64,000 bases of DNA from Paludibacteraceae bacterium (GTDB lineage Bacteria; Bacteroidota; Bacteroidia; Bacteroidales; Paludibacteraceae). A program made the translations under genes and the position numbers. Location of the stretch: assembly GCA_024399955.1 (NCBI GenBank), contig JAKSNH010000003.1:119620-183619 (forward strand), given 5' to 3'. Shown here in pieces: positions 1-9,758 of this stretch (position 1 is its first letter; each line of letters starts with the position of its first letter). The notes below the pieces were generated by a model, which saw only the letters and a program-made list of their open reading frames with translations, did no database searches and was not told the DNA's origin.

Positions 1-831
1 TTTTTCAGACAAACCAACATTATCTAATTTGACGGCTTTAAGATTGGTAATAGCATTCTTATAATCGCCTAAGTGATATTGCGCAGCAGCCAGAATATAC
101 ACATCTTCATTCATTACTTCGCGCTCCTGCTCCTTAAAGGATTGCATATATCGTGTTAATCGTTCCACAGCCTCTTCATAACGCTCGTTATTGTAAGCTA
201 TCTCACCTAATATACGCTCCATCTCGCCACTGTGTTTATTATTAGGATATTGCTCTAATAACTGCTTAGCACGAGTTTCGGCCAAATCAACATGATGCTG
301 AGCGTAATATATCTGTGCCACTAAGTAAGGAGCCACCGTCTTGTATTCTGACGTTGTTTCAAGGGCCAATAAGTCGGGTAAGGCCTTTTCATAGTTCTCT
401 TGTAAATAATAACTATATGCATAATAGAACCTACCCTGAAGGGCATACGGGCTATCTCCTTCGCGCAACGCTTTGAAGCATGAAACGGCTTCGTTGAACT
501 TATCTTGTTTGAGATAAGCTAAACCACGATAAAAAAAGAAAACAGGTTGTTCATCACGCTCCAATTGCTTCCATTTAACGCGATCAAATGTCTTTGTTGC
601 GTTCTTATAACGCAGTTTTTCCACTTGTAGTACACCGATCATCGTCTGTACACTACTATAATACGTGGTATACGGATAATCCCGTAAATATTGTTTGAGC
701 TCGTTTTGAGCCGACTTGTCGCGCTCGGTAAAAGACCGTTTTACCAAGGCGTACTGCTCCTCCACCTCATTGGCCATTACTGGAACCAAGAGGAGGAAAA
801 ACAGATTAGAAAAAATAATTAATCGTTTCAT
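1..831 (-). CDS. Exported tetratricopeptide-repeat protein (3' end outside window)
   Basis: The minus-strand frame opens at 831 with ATG and encodes a hydrophobic signal peptide of about 20 residues (MKRLIIFSNLFFLLLVPVMA), then repeated helical pairs with the TPR spacing of small/large residues (for example around AYLKQDKFNEAVSCFKAL and YNNERYEEAVERL). It runs off the left edge without a stop, so about 277 residues are seen. The start codon overlaps the stop of the PotD gene (TCAT on the plus strand), which implies translational coupling. TPR proteins of this kind are scaffolds in the periplasm or outer membrane; the specific role is unknown. Confidence 0.75.
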   Translation of the reverse strand, partial: MKRLIIFSNLFFLLLVPVMANEVEEQYALVKRSFTERDKSAQNELKQYLRDYPYTTYYSSVQTMIGVLQVEKLRYKNATKTFDRVKWKQLERDEQPVFFFYRGLAYLKQDKFNEAVSCFKALREGDSPYALQGRFYYAYSYYLQENYEKALPDLLALETTSEYKTVAPYLVAQIYYAQHHVDLAETRAKQLLEQYPNNKHSGEMERILGEIAYNNERYEEAVERLTRYMQSFKEQEREVMNEDVYILAAAQYHLGDYKNAITNLKAVKLDNVGLSEK

Positions 832-2168
832 TTACGAATATGTTTACGATGTTTATTTTGCAACGCACGCTGGCGGCGGTTATTCATCACATGAATGATA
901 GCAAAGGCAATAATAGCCAATAAAATGACAATAATCACAACCACCATCGTACTATTCAAGTTATCACCTTTGACGCGATTCCACATGGCTAACATAGCCT
1001 CCGTTTGTTCGTCACAATCATGCATTAACGCACAACGATCAATAATGGATTTGTCGGGATAGAAGACCTGATTAGCATGTATCGCCTCAGCACCTTCGCC
1101 AAAGAAATACGTCAGGTCTGCTGTCTGTTCAATCTCATCATCATTAGCCCATTCCATAATGGTGGAATCGGCAATTACACTTACGTAACCAATCTCTTCC
1201 ATATTAAGAATGGCATTCTCCGGCATACACATGAAATTGATGAAATAACTAGCAGCCTTCGTATTTTGAGCATACTTAGGAATGCACCATCCGTCAAACC
1301 ATACATTACTGCCTTCTTCAGGAATGACATACTTCAAATCAACGCCCATCTCAGCAGCCTCTTCAATAGCCCATTGAGCATCACCCGACCATAGCAAATC
1401 CATCCAAGTCTTACCTTTGGTCATCTCTTCCTTTCCGAAATCAACTTCCCAACCGGCAATATTGTCCTTCATGCCCGTCAAGAATTTCTCCACACGTTCC
1501 ATACGCTCCGGAGTAACATTAGCTATCAGATCCTCTTTAGTCTCCGTTCCTGCAGCAATCTCATCCTTGTAGCAATAGAGCACAACCACCGAATAAATAT
1601 CTCGGAAAGCATCCTTCATCAAAATACGATCCTTGAACATAGGATTCTGTAAACATCCCCAACTCTTTACTGCATCGCCATCTACAAGCGCTGTATTATA
1701 CAAGATACCGGTGGTTCCCCACATATATCCTACTGTGTAATCACTCACCAGCGTATTCGTATCCGGAGCCATTTGTTGGAATTTATCAACAACAAAAGGT
1801 GCCACTAACTTGGTGTAATCAGGAGTTTCACCAAAGTTCTTGTCAATCTTGAGCAATAAATTATTACGAAGCATGCGTTCAATAATATACTCGGACGGAC
1901 ATATAACGTCATAATCCTCATGACCAATCTCAATCTGAGTCAGCATACTTTCATTAATGTCGAAAGTCTGATAACTAACCACAACTTCCTCTCCGGTCTG
2001 TTCTTTATACCATTCCGGAAATTTGTTTAATACATTGTCCATGTCAATGTAATCCTGCCAGTTGTACACTTTCAACGTGTGTTCACGGTCTGCGGCCGTT
2101 ACATAGCTGGTTTGAAAACCCAATACGGCTGCCATAGCCAATACCAGAAAAAAATTCACTTTTTTCAT
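828..2168 (-). CDS. potD: Spermidine/putrescine ABC transporter substrate-binding protein, C-terminally anchored
   Basis: It captures extracytoplasmic polyamines for the PotABC importer. A signal peptide (MKKVNFFLVLAMAAVLGFQ...) is followed by the PotD/PotF-type fold, beginning TLKVYNWQDYID, a family hallmark. It is 446 aa, against about 350 for E. coli PotD. The extra length includes a C-terminal hydrophobic helix (about residues 405-427, rich in V/I/L) followed by a strongly basic tail (NRRQRALQNKHRK), which looks like a membrane anchor with a cytoplasmic tail. There is no lipobox cysteine. It is the last pot gene; its start region overlaps the end of potC by 4 bases. Confidence 0.88.
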   Translation of the reverse strand: MKKVNFFLVLAMAAVLGFQTSYVTAADREHTLKVYNWQDYIDMDNVLNKFPEWYKEQTGEEVVVSYQTFDINESMLTQIEIGHEDYDVICPSEYIIERMLRNNLLLKIDKNFGETPDYTKLVAPFVVDKFQQMAPDTNTLVSDYTVGYMWGTTGILYNTALVDGDAVKSWGCLQNPMFKDRILMKDAFRDIYSVVVLYCYKDEIAAGTETKEDLIANVTPERMERVEKFLTGMKDNIAGWEVDFGKEEMTKGKTWMDLLWSGDAQWAIEEAAEMGVDLKYVIPEEGSNVWFDGWCIPKYAQNTKAASYFINFMCMPENAILNMEEIGYVSVIADSTIMEWANDDEIEQTADLTYFFGEGAEAIHANQVFYPDKSIIDRCALMHDCDEQTEAMLAMWNRVKGDNLNSTMVVVIIVILLAIIAFAIIHVMNNRRQRALQNKHRKHIRK

Positions 2169-3010
2169 TTTTTAATTTGTTTAGAAGTACGTAAATTAGA
2201 AATAATTAATAACACCAATATGGTGAGGAATATTAAGGAAAAGAGGGGCCTTAACTCTGGAGTTAATCCTCCTTTTCGTGCATCTGAATAAATAAAGGTT
2301 GAGAGCGTCTCCAATCCATTGCTACCCTTCGTGAAGAACGTTACACCAAAGTCATCAATGGATAAAGTCAAACTCAATATGAAACCACTAATCATACTGG
2401 GCCATAATTCCGGCACAAGTACTTTACGAAAAGCCTGCGAAGGTGTAGCTCCCAAGTCCAAAGCAGCCTCATAGATATTAGGATTCATCTTTTGTAACCT
2501 CGGCATCACCGATAATACCACATACGGTGTACAGAACACCACATGCGCAATAATAACGGTTACCAATCCGCGACTAATGCCCAAGAAAACAAATAACAAG
2601 AACAACGATATACCTGTAATAATATCAGGGTTAATCATCGGAACCGAGTTCAAAAACATAACACCCTTGCGATAACGCTGACTTAGATTAAAAATACCTA
2701 TCGCCGCTATCGTTCCCAAAATAGTGGAAACCAATGCTGCCGAAAAAGCAATCACTACCGTGTAAATAAGTGCACGGTATAAGTTTGGATCGACACGCAC
2801 GTTATCCGATAAGTCATACCCCGTAAAAAGATTCTCATATAAGCCTATCGTAAAACCCGTCCAGTTGCCCAACACCTTGCTCTTCGTAAAAGAAAAGACA
2901 ATAATAAGCAAAATAGGCGTATAAAGCACAAAGAGCAACAGCCAGAGGTAACCCTGACTTAATATGCGCGACCATATACTACGCTTGTCGATTGATGTCC
3001 TCGTTGTCAT
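2165..3010 (-). CDS. potC: Spermidine/putrescine ABC transporter permease PotC
   Basis: Inner-membrane permease subunit, binding-protein-dependent transport family, with about six hydrophobic segments. The EAA coupling loop that contacts the ATPase is visible (EAALDLGATPSQAF, about two thirds along). I chose the ATG at 3010 ([11 protein letters not shown]) over the in-frame TTG at 3019. The start lies inside the end of potB (32-base overlap) and the stop overlaps potD, so the four pot genes form one tightly packed unit. Confidence 0.9.
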   Translation of the reverse strand: MTTRTSIDKRSIWSRILSQGYLWLLLFVLYTPILLIIVFSFTKSKVLGNWTGFTIGLYENLFTGYDLSDNVRVDPNLYRALIYTVVIAFSAALVSTILGTIAAIGIFNLSQRYRKGVMFLNSVPMINPDIITGISLFLLFVFLGISRGLVTVIIAHVVFCTPYVVLSVMPRLQKMNPNIYEAALDLGATPSQAFRKVLVPELWPSMISGFILSLTLSIDDFGVTFFTKGSNGLETLSTFIYSDARKGGLTPELRPLFSLIFLTILVLLIISNLRTSKQIKK

Positions 3011-3764
3011 TGCTACCAAAGAATGAAGTTAAACCTATTATAATCAGCATAATCAACGATAATGCTGCTCCATAATTCCACATTGCTATACCTCCTTCAC
3101 CAAAACTGCGCTGGATAAGCGAACCAAACAACGTGATTTTGTTCTGCGTCAACAATTCCGATATGGCAAAAGTAGATACGGTTGGCATAAAGACCATCAC
3201 AATACCCGAATACACACCGGGCAAGGATAACGGCACTACCACCTTCGTAAAGGTCTTCCATCGGTCAGCACCCAAGTCTTGCGAGGCCTCCAATAGACTC
3301 ACATCTATCTTTTGCAACGTATTGTAAATGGGATAAATCATAAACGGCAAGAAATCGTAACACATGCCAAATAACAATGCCCCTTCGCCTAAAGGCAAGT
3401 TAAACATATGGAAGAGTTCCACTGTAGCTAAGGTGCGAAGGAGGAAATTAATCCACATTGGCAAAATGAACAGCATTGCCATCACAGCCGGAGTTCGGAA
3501 CGACTGCATTGCCATAAAATACGCGGCAGGATAGCCTAATACTATACATATAATGGTCGTTAATGCTGCAATCGCTATCGAATAAATAAATGTATTCACC
3601 GCCTCTGTGCGTTGGAAGAATTGCACAAAGTTCTGCAATGTGAAGCCACCTTGCTGACCGGTGAATGCGTAAATACCAATCAGTATCAACGGCAACACCA
3701 CAAAGAAGACCAAGATAGCCACATAGGGCCAAACCCAGTTTTTCCTATTTTGTATCAGTTTCAT
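2979..3764 (-). CDS. potB: Spermidine/putrescine ABC transporter permease PotB
   Basis: First permease subunit of the polyamine importer, 261 aa, with about six transmembrane segments. The first follows a short basic N-terminus ([15 protein letters not shown]). The EAA loop ([14 protein letters not shown]) sits at about residue 160. It overlaps potA by 20 bases upstream and potC downstream. PotB and PotC pair in the membrane and couple to PotA; this assignment rests on family pattern and gene order A-B-C-D. Confidence 0.9.
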   Translation of the reverse strand: MKLIQNRKNWVWPYVAILVFFVVLPLILIGIYAFTGQQGGFTLQNFVQFFQRTEAVNTFIYSIAIAALTTIICIVLGYPAAYFMAMQSFRTPAVMAMLFILPMWINFLLRTLATVELFHMFNLPLGEGALLFGMCYDFLPFMIYPIYNTLQKIDVSLLEASQDLGADRWKTFTKVVVPLSLPGVYSGIVMVFMPTVSTFAISELLTQNKITLFGSLIQRSFGEGGIAMWNYGAALSLIMLIIIGLTSFFGSNDNEDINRQA

Positions 3765-5181
3765 TTTTTTCTACTTTGTACAAACGAATCCAACTTGGAG
3801 CAATCTTAATTCCTACACGATCGCCCTTATCCCAGATATCATTAGTATCTACATATATATCGTCACCATCATCCGTACGAATCTGCAAGTGATAATGGTC
3901 ACCCTTGTACAGAATGAAATATACCTCACCACTCAATGTACCATCTTCCTCGTCATCTTGCAAATTAATATGGTTGAAATCAACCTCTATATCCACTTCC
4001 TCTCCGGGCTCAAAACGTTCTGCCATACGATCTGGTACATCCCATAACTCATCCAAGAACTCCACTTGATTATCCTCACGCATCGTGCCATGGAACGTAT
4101 TGCATAATTGCGTTTTTTTCATCACCTGGATATCCTCAGGTTTAACCAATAAAGCGACTCTTGATCCGGGTTCAAAAGCATGATAGTCCTGCACCTCCAA
4201 TTCATATCCATTATCCGTCATAACCGTCATGTGATAATGAACACCCTTGAAGATACATGTCTTAACTTCCCCATATAACTGCCAGGGTTCATCCTTCAAC
4301 TTTGAATTTTCCACTTTAGACTCAGATATATACCAATCTTCCGGACGAATCACCACATCCACTTCCGTGTCCTCACCAAAGCCGTGATCCACACACTCAA
4401 AGTCATAGTCGCAGAAATGTACCAAACCATCCTTCACCATCACCGCATCCAATATATTGCTCTCGCCGATGAAGTCTGCTACGAAACTGCTTTGTGGCTC
4501 ATTGTAAATATCCGTTGGTTTACCTATTTGCAGTATCTTACCTTCGCGCATCACCACAATACGGTCGCTCAGCGTCAACGCCTCCTCCTGATCGTGTGTT
4601 ACGTAAATAAATGTAATACCCAACTTATCGTGCATCTCACGCAATTCCAACTGCATATCGCTGCGCATCTTCCTATCCAATGCCGATAAGGGTTCATCCA
4701 ATAACAACACCTCCGGTTCATTGATGATGGCACGAGCAATTGCCACACGCTGCTGCTGACCGCCACTCAAACTATCTACATCGCGGTACTCATAATCAGA
4801 CATACTCACCATCTTAAGCGCCTTCTTAACTCGTTTCTCTATCTCATACGGCTCCATCTTCTTGAGTTTCAAACCAAACGCCACATTCTCATATACATTC
4901 AAATGAGGAAACAATGCGTACTTCTGGAATACGGTATTCACCGGACGCTCATTGGGAGGTGTATCCGTTACATCCTCACCATTCAATAGTATATCTCCGG
5001 TTGTAGCAACCTGAAAACCGGCTATACATCGGAGTAGGGTGGTCTTGCCACAACCCGATGGACCTAATATAGTCACAAACTCGCCCTTACGAACTTGCAG
5101 GCTGACATCATTCAGCGCAAACTTACCATCCTCAAACTGCTTTGATACATGGTTAACTTCAATGATATAGTCGTTCTTCAT
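3745..5181 (-). CDS. potA: Spermidine/putrescine ABC transporter ATP-binding protein with extended C-terminus
   Basis: ATPase of the polyamine importer. Walker A GPSGCGKT is at residues 40-47, the signature LSGGQQQR at about 138, Walker B LLLDEP at about 160 and the H-loop after it. At 478 aa it is about 100 residues longer than E. coli PotA (378). After the first TOBE-like domain there is a second acidic domain with repeated GDHYHLQI / [12 protein letters not shown] strands, suggesting tandem TOBE-like modules. I recall long PotA proteins in Bacteroides, so this is probably lineage-typical. It is first in the pot cluster, 26 bases downstream of gpmI. Confidence 0.92.
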   Translation of the reverse strand: MKNDYIIEVNHVSKQFEDGKFALNDVSLQVRKGEFVTILGPSGCGKTTLLRCIAGFQVATTGDILLNGEDVTDTPPNERPVNTVFQKYALFPHLNVYENVAFGLKLKKMEPYEIEKRVKKALKMVSMSDYEYRDVDSLSGGQQQRVAIARAIINEPEVLLLDEPLSALDRKMRSDMQLELREMHDKLGITFIYVTHDQEEALTLSDRIVVMREGKILQIGKPTDIYNEPQSSFVADFIGESNILDAVMVKDGLVHFCDYDFECVDHGFGEDTEVDVVIRPEDWYISESKVENSKLKDEPWQLYGEVKTCIFKGVHYHMTVMTDNGYELEVQDYHAFEPGSRVALLVKPEDIQVMKKTQLCNTFHGTMREDNQVEFLDELWDVPDRMAERFEPGEEVDIEVDFNHINLQDDEEDGTLSGEVYFILYKGDHYHLQIRTDDGDDIYVDTNDIWDKGDRVGIKIAPSWIRLYKVEKNETDTK

Positions 5182-5207
5182 TCTTGCAATTTACAAATTA
5201 GCAATTA

Positions 5208-6737
5208 TCAATCAGCAATCAAATTCCTTCCCGTCATCTCCTTGGGCTGCTCAATACCTAAGATATGGCATAGACTGGGAGCTACATCAGCTAATATACC
5301 ATCCTTCACTTTGGCATCCTTATTATCGCTGATATAAACGAATGGAACAGGATTCAAACTATGTGCCGTATTCGGTGTACCATCCTCGTTCACAGCATGG
5401 TCGGCATTACCGTGGTCAGCAATAATAATTACTTCATAACCATTCTTGCGAGCAGCCTTAACGACGCGATCCACACATATATCAATCGTCACAACTGCCT
5501 GCTGAATACTGGCATACACGCCCGTATGACCTACCATATCGCCATTTGCGAAGTTTAATGTAATATAGTCGTATTTTTGGCTATCTAATGCGTCGCACAA
5601 GGCTGCGGCTACTTCAGGAGCCGACATCTCCGGTTGTAAATCATACGTGGCTACCTTCGGACTTGGAATCAAAATACGCTCCTCATTCTCAAATTCTATG
5701 TCTCTGCCACCACTGAAGAAGAAAGTGACATGCGCGAACTTCTCCGTCTCAGCAATACGCAACTGCTTCAAACCGTTCTTGGCCACTATCTCACCCATCG
5801 TATTCTGAACATTCTCCTTGGGGAAGAGAATATGCAAACCCGTGAAGGAACTTTCATACGGAGTCATGCAGTAATAATTCAAATTAGGAATAGTCTTCAT
5901 TCCTTGCTCCGGCATGTCTTGCTGAGTAAGCACAATCGTAATCTCACGAGCACGGTCATTGCGGTAATTGAAGAAAATAACTACATCACCTTCCTCAATC
6001 GTAGCCACCGGCTTACCATCCTTAACATGCACAATAGGCTTGATAAACTCATCCGTTACATCAGCAGCGTATGAAGCCTCCATAGCCTCATGCATATTCT
6101 CAAATGGTGCACCCACTCCATGCACCAGCAAATCATAACCTACCTTAACACGCTCCCAACGTTTATCACGGTCCATGGCGTAGAATCGACCCGAGATAGA
6201 AGCAATCTCACCACATTCTTTCTGCATGTGGGCTTCCAATTGATCAATAAAACCTATACCCGAATGAGGATCTGTATCACGACCATCCATAAAACAATGC
6301 ACAAACGTGCGACCTTCTAAATTGTATAATTTAGCAATATGCAATAAATAGAATAAATGATCCAATGAACTATGTACACCACCATTACTGGTCAAACCCA
6401 TAATATGCAGTTTCTTGCCACTCTCTTTTGCAGTCTTGAAAGCAGAGATAATCTCAGGGTTCTCTAAAATACTTTCGTCCTTAATGGCACGATTGATTTT
6501 TACTAAGTCCTGATATACAACGCGGCCGGCACCAATATTCAGGTGACCTACCTCCGAATTACCCATTTGACCATCCGGCAGACCTACATTTTCACCACTG
6601 GCCTGTAATTGACTGTGAGGATACTCCTCTAAAATCTTATTCCAATGAGGAGTATTGGTTGAATAAATAGCATTGGCTGAACTCTTTTCACCGATTCCCC
6701 AGCCATCAAGAATCATTAATAAAGCTTTCTTTTTCAT
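5208..6737 (-). CDS. gpmI: 2,3-bisphosphoglycerate-independent phosphoglycerate mutase
   Basis: Glycolytic enzyme interconverting 3- and 2-phosphoglycerate through a phosphoserine intermediate and two metal ions. The alkaline-phosphatase-superfamily core shows the metal-binding Asp in MILDGWG (D11), the nucleophile Ser61 in [10 protein letters not shown], and the downstream metal motif [11 protein letters not shown] near residue 440. The length of 509 aa is normal for the family. It lies between smpB and potA on the same strand; no strong TAnnTTTG promoter is visible in the 64-base gap upstream, so it may be read through from smpB. Confidence 0.96.
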   Translation of the reverse strand: MKKKALLMILDGWGIGEKSSANAIYSTNTPHWNKILEEYPHSQLQASGENVGLPDGQMGNSEVGHLNIGAGRVVYQDLVKINRAIKDESILENPEIISAFKTAKESGKKLHIMGLTSNGGVHSSLDHLFYLLHIAKLYNLEGRTFVHCFMDGRDTDPHSGIGFIDQLEAHMQKECGEIASISGRFYAMDRDKRWERVKVGYDLLVHGVGAPFENMHEAMEASYAADVTDEFIKPIVHVKDGKPVATIEEGDVVIFFNYRNDRAREITIVLTQQDMPEQGMKTIPNLNYYCMTPYESSFTGLHILFPKENVQNTMGEIVAKNGLKQLRIAETEKFAHVTFFFSGGRDIEFENEERILIPSPKVATYDLQPEMSAPEVAAALCDALDSQKYDYITLNFANGDMVGHTGVYASIQQAVVTIDICVDRVVKAARKNGYEVIIIADHGNADHAVNEDGTPNTAHSLNPVPFVYISDNKDAKVKDGILADVAPSLCHILGIEQPKEMTGRNLIAD

Positions 6738-6751
6738 ATTTTTATCTTAAT

Positions 6752-6795
6752 TATTCATTATTCATTCTTCATTCTTCACTCTTCATTATTCACTC
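6752..6795. repeat. Short degenerate TTCATTCTTCA-type tandem repeats
   Basis: The smpB-gpmI gap contains runs of TATTCATTCTTCATTCTTC-like units. Simple AT-rich spacer repeats of similar flavour occur in other gene gaps of this window (see 35435-35545). Confidence 0.6.
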
Positions 6796-6801
6796 ACCCT
6801 C

Positions 6802-7290
6802 TCACCTCTCCTCCATTCTCAACTCCCTTTGCAAATCCCTCTCTTTTATACTAGCCCTCTTATCATATTCATGCTTACCTACACATAAACCTATCTCCAT
6901 CTTAGCCAACCCTTTTTCATTGATATATAACCGCAACGGAATAATCGTCTTACCCGTATCCTTCACTTGCCTATTCAGTTTGCGCAATTCTTTTTTCTGC
7001 AATAATAACTTCCTATCTCGCCTTGCCTCATGATTAGCATAACTGCCAAACTTATACTCAGCTATATTCATCTGCTTCACCCATAGTTCCAGTTTACATT
7101 TTCCATTCTCCTTACTCCTTACTCCATTCTCCTGAAATACGCAGTACGTATCTACCAACGAAGCATGCCCTTCACGAATGGACTTAATCTCCGTTCCATA
7201 AAGGACAATTCCCGCCTGATAACGATCCAATATCTCATAATCAAAACTGGCTCGACGATTTTTAATATTTACATCACTCTTAACAAACAT
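6802..7290 (-). CDS. smpB: SsrA-binding protein SmpB
   Basis: Binds tmRNA and delivers it to stalled ribosomes (trans-translation). The product starting [19 protein letters not shown] is 162 aa, close to the usual ~150-160. Family motifs are [16 protein letters not shown] near residue 30 and [19 protein letters not shown] at the C-terminus. The open frame extends upstream to 7446, but the promoter at 7342-7349 lies inside that extension, so translation must begin downstream of it. I favour 7290, preceded by AAAGAGAAG; an in-frame ATG at 7314 is also possible. The segment [16 protein letters not shown] is slightly expanded relative to the family. Confidence 0.93.
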   Translation of the reverse strand: MFVKSDVNIKNRRASFDYEILDRYQAGIVLYGTEIKSIREGHASLVDTYCVFQENGVRSKENGKCKLELWVKQMNIAEYKFGSYANHEARRDRKLLLQKKELRKLNRQVKDTGKTIIPLRLYINEKGLAKMEIGLCVGKHEYDKRASIKERDLQRELRMEER

Positions 7291-7341
7291 CTTCTCTTTA
7301 TGTATAGCGCACATATGCGCACACTTACGCAAAATAACTTG

Positions 7342-7372
7342 CAAAAGTAATACTTTTTTTTTATATACGCAA
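7342..7372 (-). promoter_or_regulatory. Promoter of smpB
   Basis: On the minus strand, TACTTTTG (7349-7342) matches the Bacteroidota -7 box TAnnTTTG. A TTG (7372-7370) lies 20 bases upstream, as the -33 element. The predicted transcript starts near 7335. Confidence 0.7.
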
Positions 7373-7446
7373 ATTTTATAGCCAAAAAAACACTTTTTCC
7401 TTTTTCTCCCTACTATTTGGGCAGAAAATGGGCATTTTTTGACCAT

Positions 7447-8017
7447 AAAGCAGCGAAAAATTTATTTTTTCCTGCTAAGATAATCATTTATAGGGAATTA
7501 CACTAATTTTAGGTCTCCAAAATGTTACATAAGCCCTACTTTTTGATTTTTGCGAGGGTGGGAGTTTGAGGGACTGCGATTGATGCCCTTAGTACGTATA
7601 CTTACTACCCCCTTAAGGGGATACGTAAGTAGTACTAACGGGCTCCAGTCCCATCAAAAAATCATTAATAATAGCAAAATCTTAATAATAGTAAACTTTT
7701 AAGGTCTAATGAGTGTTTAGAGGGTGTTTAGACACTGTCGACCGACCCTCGACCCCCAAAAGCACCTATAACATTGATTAAAATCTTAATAATAGGAAAG
7801 TTGGGAGTCTTATTTGGAGTCTCCTTTAGAGGAATCATGATACATTCAAAAGTCTCCTTGTTGTTTAATATATCAGCAAGATAGACTTCTATTGTGAGAT
7901 CTATGTGGCAGCACCATCCATTGTTTTCATCTTTCCTTTACGATGTAGCCATCTTTATCGCGATAGCAAGTTCCTTTTTAGCCATAGTATTCAAATGACA
8001 CGCGGCACAATCATGAA
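7447..8017. other. Non-coding stretch with hairpin, short repeats and possible gene remnant
   Basis: There is no convincing gene. It holds an 81-bp imperfect hairpin (7571-7651), two copies of AAAATCTTAATAATAG (7675-7690, 7780-7795), and the 16-mer TCGACCGACCCTCGAC (7738-7753), which recurs at 63543-63558. The minus strand between about 7800 and 7985 can be read as peptide-like fragments in two frames (KGTCYRDKDGYIVKER, then DENNGWCCHIDLTIEVYLAD...), possibly a decayed gene. Confidence 0.5.
7571..7651. repeat. 81-bp imperfect inverted repeat (hairpin)
   Basis: Nested complementary arms: GGACTG (7571-7576) with CAGTCC (7646-7651), GCCC (7585-7588) with GGGC (7640-7643), TTAGTAC (7589-7595) with GTACTAA (7632-7638), and a central palindrome CCCCTTAAGGGG (7609-7620). 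There is no T-run, so it is not a simple terminator; it may be a small non-autonomous element or a structured RNA. Confidence 0.6.
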
Positions 8018-8767
8018 TTATTTTAAATACTCGGATACTATATTTTGGATTTGAGCATTGCCAATCCTTGACATTTGTGGTAAATGATTTCCTACACCTC
8101 CAATTATAATAGCATCCCCAAACATAGAATGATAGCTTCCGTCTGAATCGCACAACTTATCAGCATATCCTCCACATGCAAGTATAACCACATCAAATGT
8201 CTTAAAGAATAAACTCGAACGAATAAGTTGACTACGCAAAGCTATACGCTCGCGAATTACTTTGGCTTTTCCTGCATCCAAGTTTTTGTGATTTTCGATG
8301 CAAAAATCGCTCATCTCGGTAATGAAACAATGTTCAAAAAAATCCAAAGGAGTATCATACTTATGCAAATGAGAAATTTCTTGTCGCTTTAAGCGAATAG
8401 TATCAATAAGAAGTTGATAATTCCGCCATGTACGACTTGTTCCTGTTTTGCTGCGTGGATTTTTATTCTTATCAAAAGTAAGAACCTTAAAAGTTTGAGC
8501 AGGAGAGCGGTAAGGGAATAAAGGATTGTACTTCTGATCTATCCAATAGTCTGGGCTTAAATCCTCAAAACCAACATTATTCTTAACATTCTTTGTCCAT
8601 ATAGTAAAGTTTGGAGCAAATTCCAACTCATATTGCTTAGAATCCCTGTCAAAGGCACATTCTTGCCCAATTAAAAGAATCTTAGCATTAGGATTGCCTT
8701 GACCTACATATTTTCCCTGCCAAGCAGGGTCGTCTATCAAATCTCTAAATGAAGTTTTATATTCCAT
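8018..8767 (-). CDS. Hypothetical protein, possibly uracil-DNA-glycosylase fold
   Basis: A 249-aa soluble protein. The N-terminus GNPNAKILLIGQECAFD (about residues 25-41) resembles the first strand and loop (motif 1, ILxxGxE) of uracil-DNA-glycosylase-superfamily proteins. A C-terminal GNHLPQMSR could stand in for the H-P-containing motif 2. It also carries GTSRTWRNYQLL and FITEMSDFC. I am not sure of the fold; the alternative is an unassigned hypothetical family. It lies 22 bases downstream of the WYL regulator on the same strand, so the two are probably co-transcribed. No signal peptide or membrane segment. Confidence 0.7.
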   Translation of the reverse strand: MEYKTSFRDLIDDPAWQGKYVGQGNPNAKILLIGQECAFDRDSKQYELEFAPNFTIWTKNVKNNVGFEDLSPDYWIDQKYNPLFPYRSPAQTFKVLTFDKNKNPRSKTGTSRTWRNYQLLIDTIRLKRQEISHLHKYDTPLDFFEHCFITEMSDFCIENHKNLDAGKAKVIRERIALRSQLIRSSLFFKTFDVVILACGGYADKLCDSDGSYHSMFGDAIIIGGVGNHLPQMSRIGNAQIQNIVSEYLK

Positions 8768-8789
8768 CGTTAATAATTTTTGTTTCTAA

Positions 8790-9692
8790 TTATTCGTTAT
8801 ACAATTCTTGTGAGGTGCGGTAGTCATACAGCAACCCATCACGTAAATAATCTGGTGTTTCTACGCGGACCTCGTTTCCCAGTGACCGCAGTTCTTGAAT
8901 AAAATCAAAAGTAGGTGCTACACGCAATTCCAACCATGTATATTGCTCATCAGTACGAATCACCTTTTGCGTGTGGTGCAAAGGTAATGAGCAAAGATAT
9001 TTTGCACGAAAATTGGTAACACGCAAAATAATAGTATCTACTTTTCTATCAAGTAGGACGCCATAATAATCTTTGAAGAACGTTTCCCCATCAAAGTTAC
9101 GAGGCATGCTGTACTGTTTGTCGGTTAATGTCATCTCGGAAAAACGATCCAAGGCAAACACTCGCAATTCTTCGTGTTTGGACGACTTGGCGAGGACGTA
9201 CCACCTACGTTTGAAAGATTTGAGACAATAAGGCTCTATCTCAAATTGAGATGCAGAGGCGGCAAAATAACTTTGATAAGAAACTATTAGTGAGTGATGC
9301 GACTTCATTGCCTTTACGATTGGCGTGAGATAGCGATAACCGGAAGGCATGTCTTCAACAAGTATTTGTTTGCTAATATCTTTACTTTCAGCAACAAATT
9401 GACTCATTGCCATGGTCTCAACCGCCCAACGACTAAAAGATTTGTCCTTTAGTTCCGTTTCAATATGGTAGCGATTAGTAGCTCGATCACATTTATAATC
9501 TATACCAAAGATACTTTCTATTGCTCGCAAATCACGACGGAAAGTGCGGTCTGGGATGCTCGCTGTTCGGCCATGATTGGCAGATGTATTGTTCATCCAC
9601 TTATGGTCTATTTCTTCTTTGGTGAGTGGGCCAAAAGAATACAAGGTATCCACCAGCCACACATATCGCTGGAACTGTTCAACAGGAGTCAT
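8790..9692 (-). CDS. WYL-domain transcriptional regulator
   Basis: A 300-aa DNA-binding regulator. The N-terminal ~90 residues look like a winged helix (PDRTFRRDLRAIESIFGIDY). The WYL domain follows (residues about 130-210), with the characteristic sequence in RRWYVLAKS and the conserved arginine-bearing strand ELRVFALDRFSEM. A WCX-like C-terminal domain ends the protein. WYL proteins sense nucleic acid or nucleotide ligands and often control defence loci (for example CapW/BrxR). It has its own promoter at 9709-9739 and likely leads the two-gene unit with the 249-aa protein. Confidence 0.88.
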   Translation of the reverse strand: MTPVEQFQRYVWLVDTLYSFGPLTKEEIDHKWMNNTSANHGRTASIPDRTFRRDLRAIESIFGIDYKCDRATNRYHIETELKDKSFSRWAVETMAMSQFVAESKDISKQILVEDMPSGYRYLTPIVKAMKSHHSLIVSYQSYFAASASQFEIEPYCLKSFKRRWYVLAKSSKHEELRVFALDRFSEMTLTDKQYSMPRNFDGETFFKDYYGVLLDRKVDTIILRVTNFRAKYLCSLPLHHTQKVIRTDEQYTWLELRVAPTFDFIQELRSLGNEVRVETPDYLRDGLLYDYRTSQELYNE

Positions 9693-9708
9693 TGTTTTAA
9701 ATTTTTGA

Positions 9709-9739
9709 CAAAGTTACACATTTTTTTCGATATACACAA
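9709..9739 (-). promoter_or_regulatory. Promoter of the WYL regulator
   Basis: TAACTTTG (9716-9709) with TTG (9739-9737) exactly 20 bases upstream on the minus strand. The transcript would start about 10 bases upstream of the start codon region (9692). Confidence 0.7.
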
Positions 9740-9758
9740 ATTATACGGACAAAAAATG

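Noticed and set aside
7800..7985. Decayed minus-strand gene
   Set aside because: Two peptide-like fragments in different frames are suggestive, but there is no recognisable family, start or promoter, so I mention it only as part of the gap.
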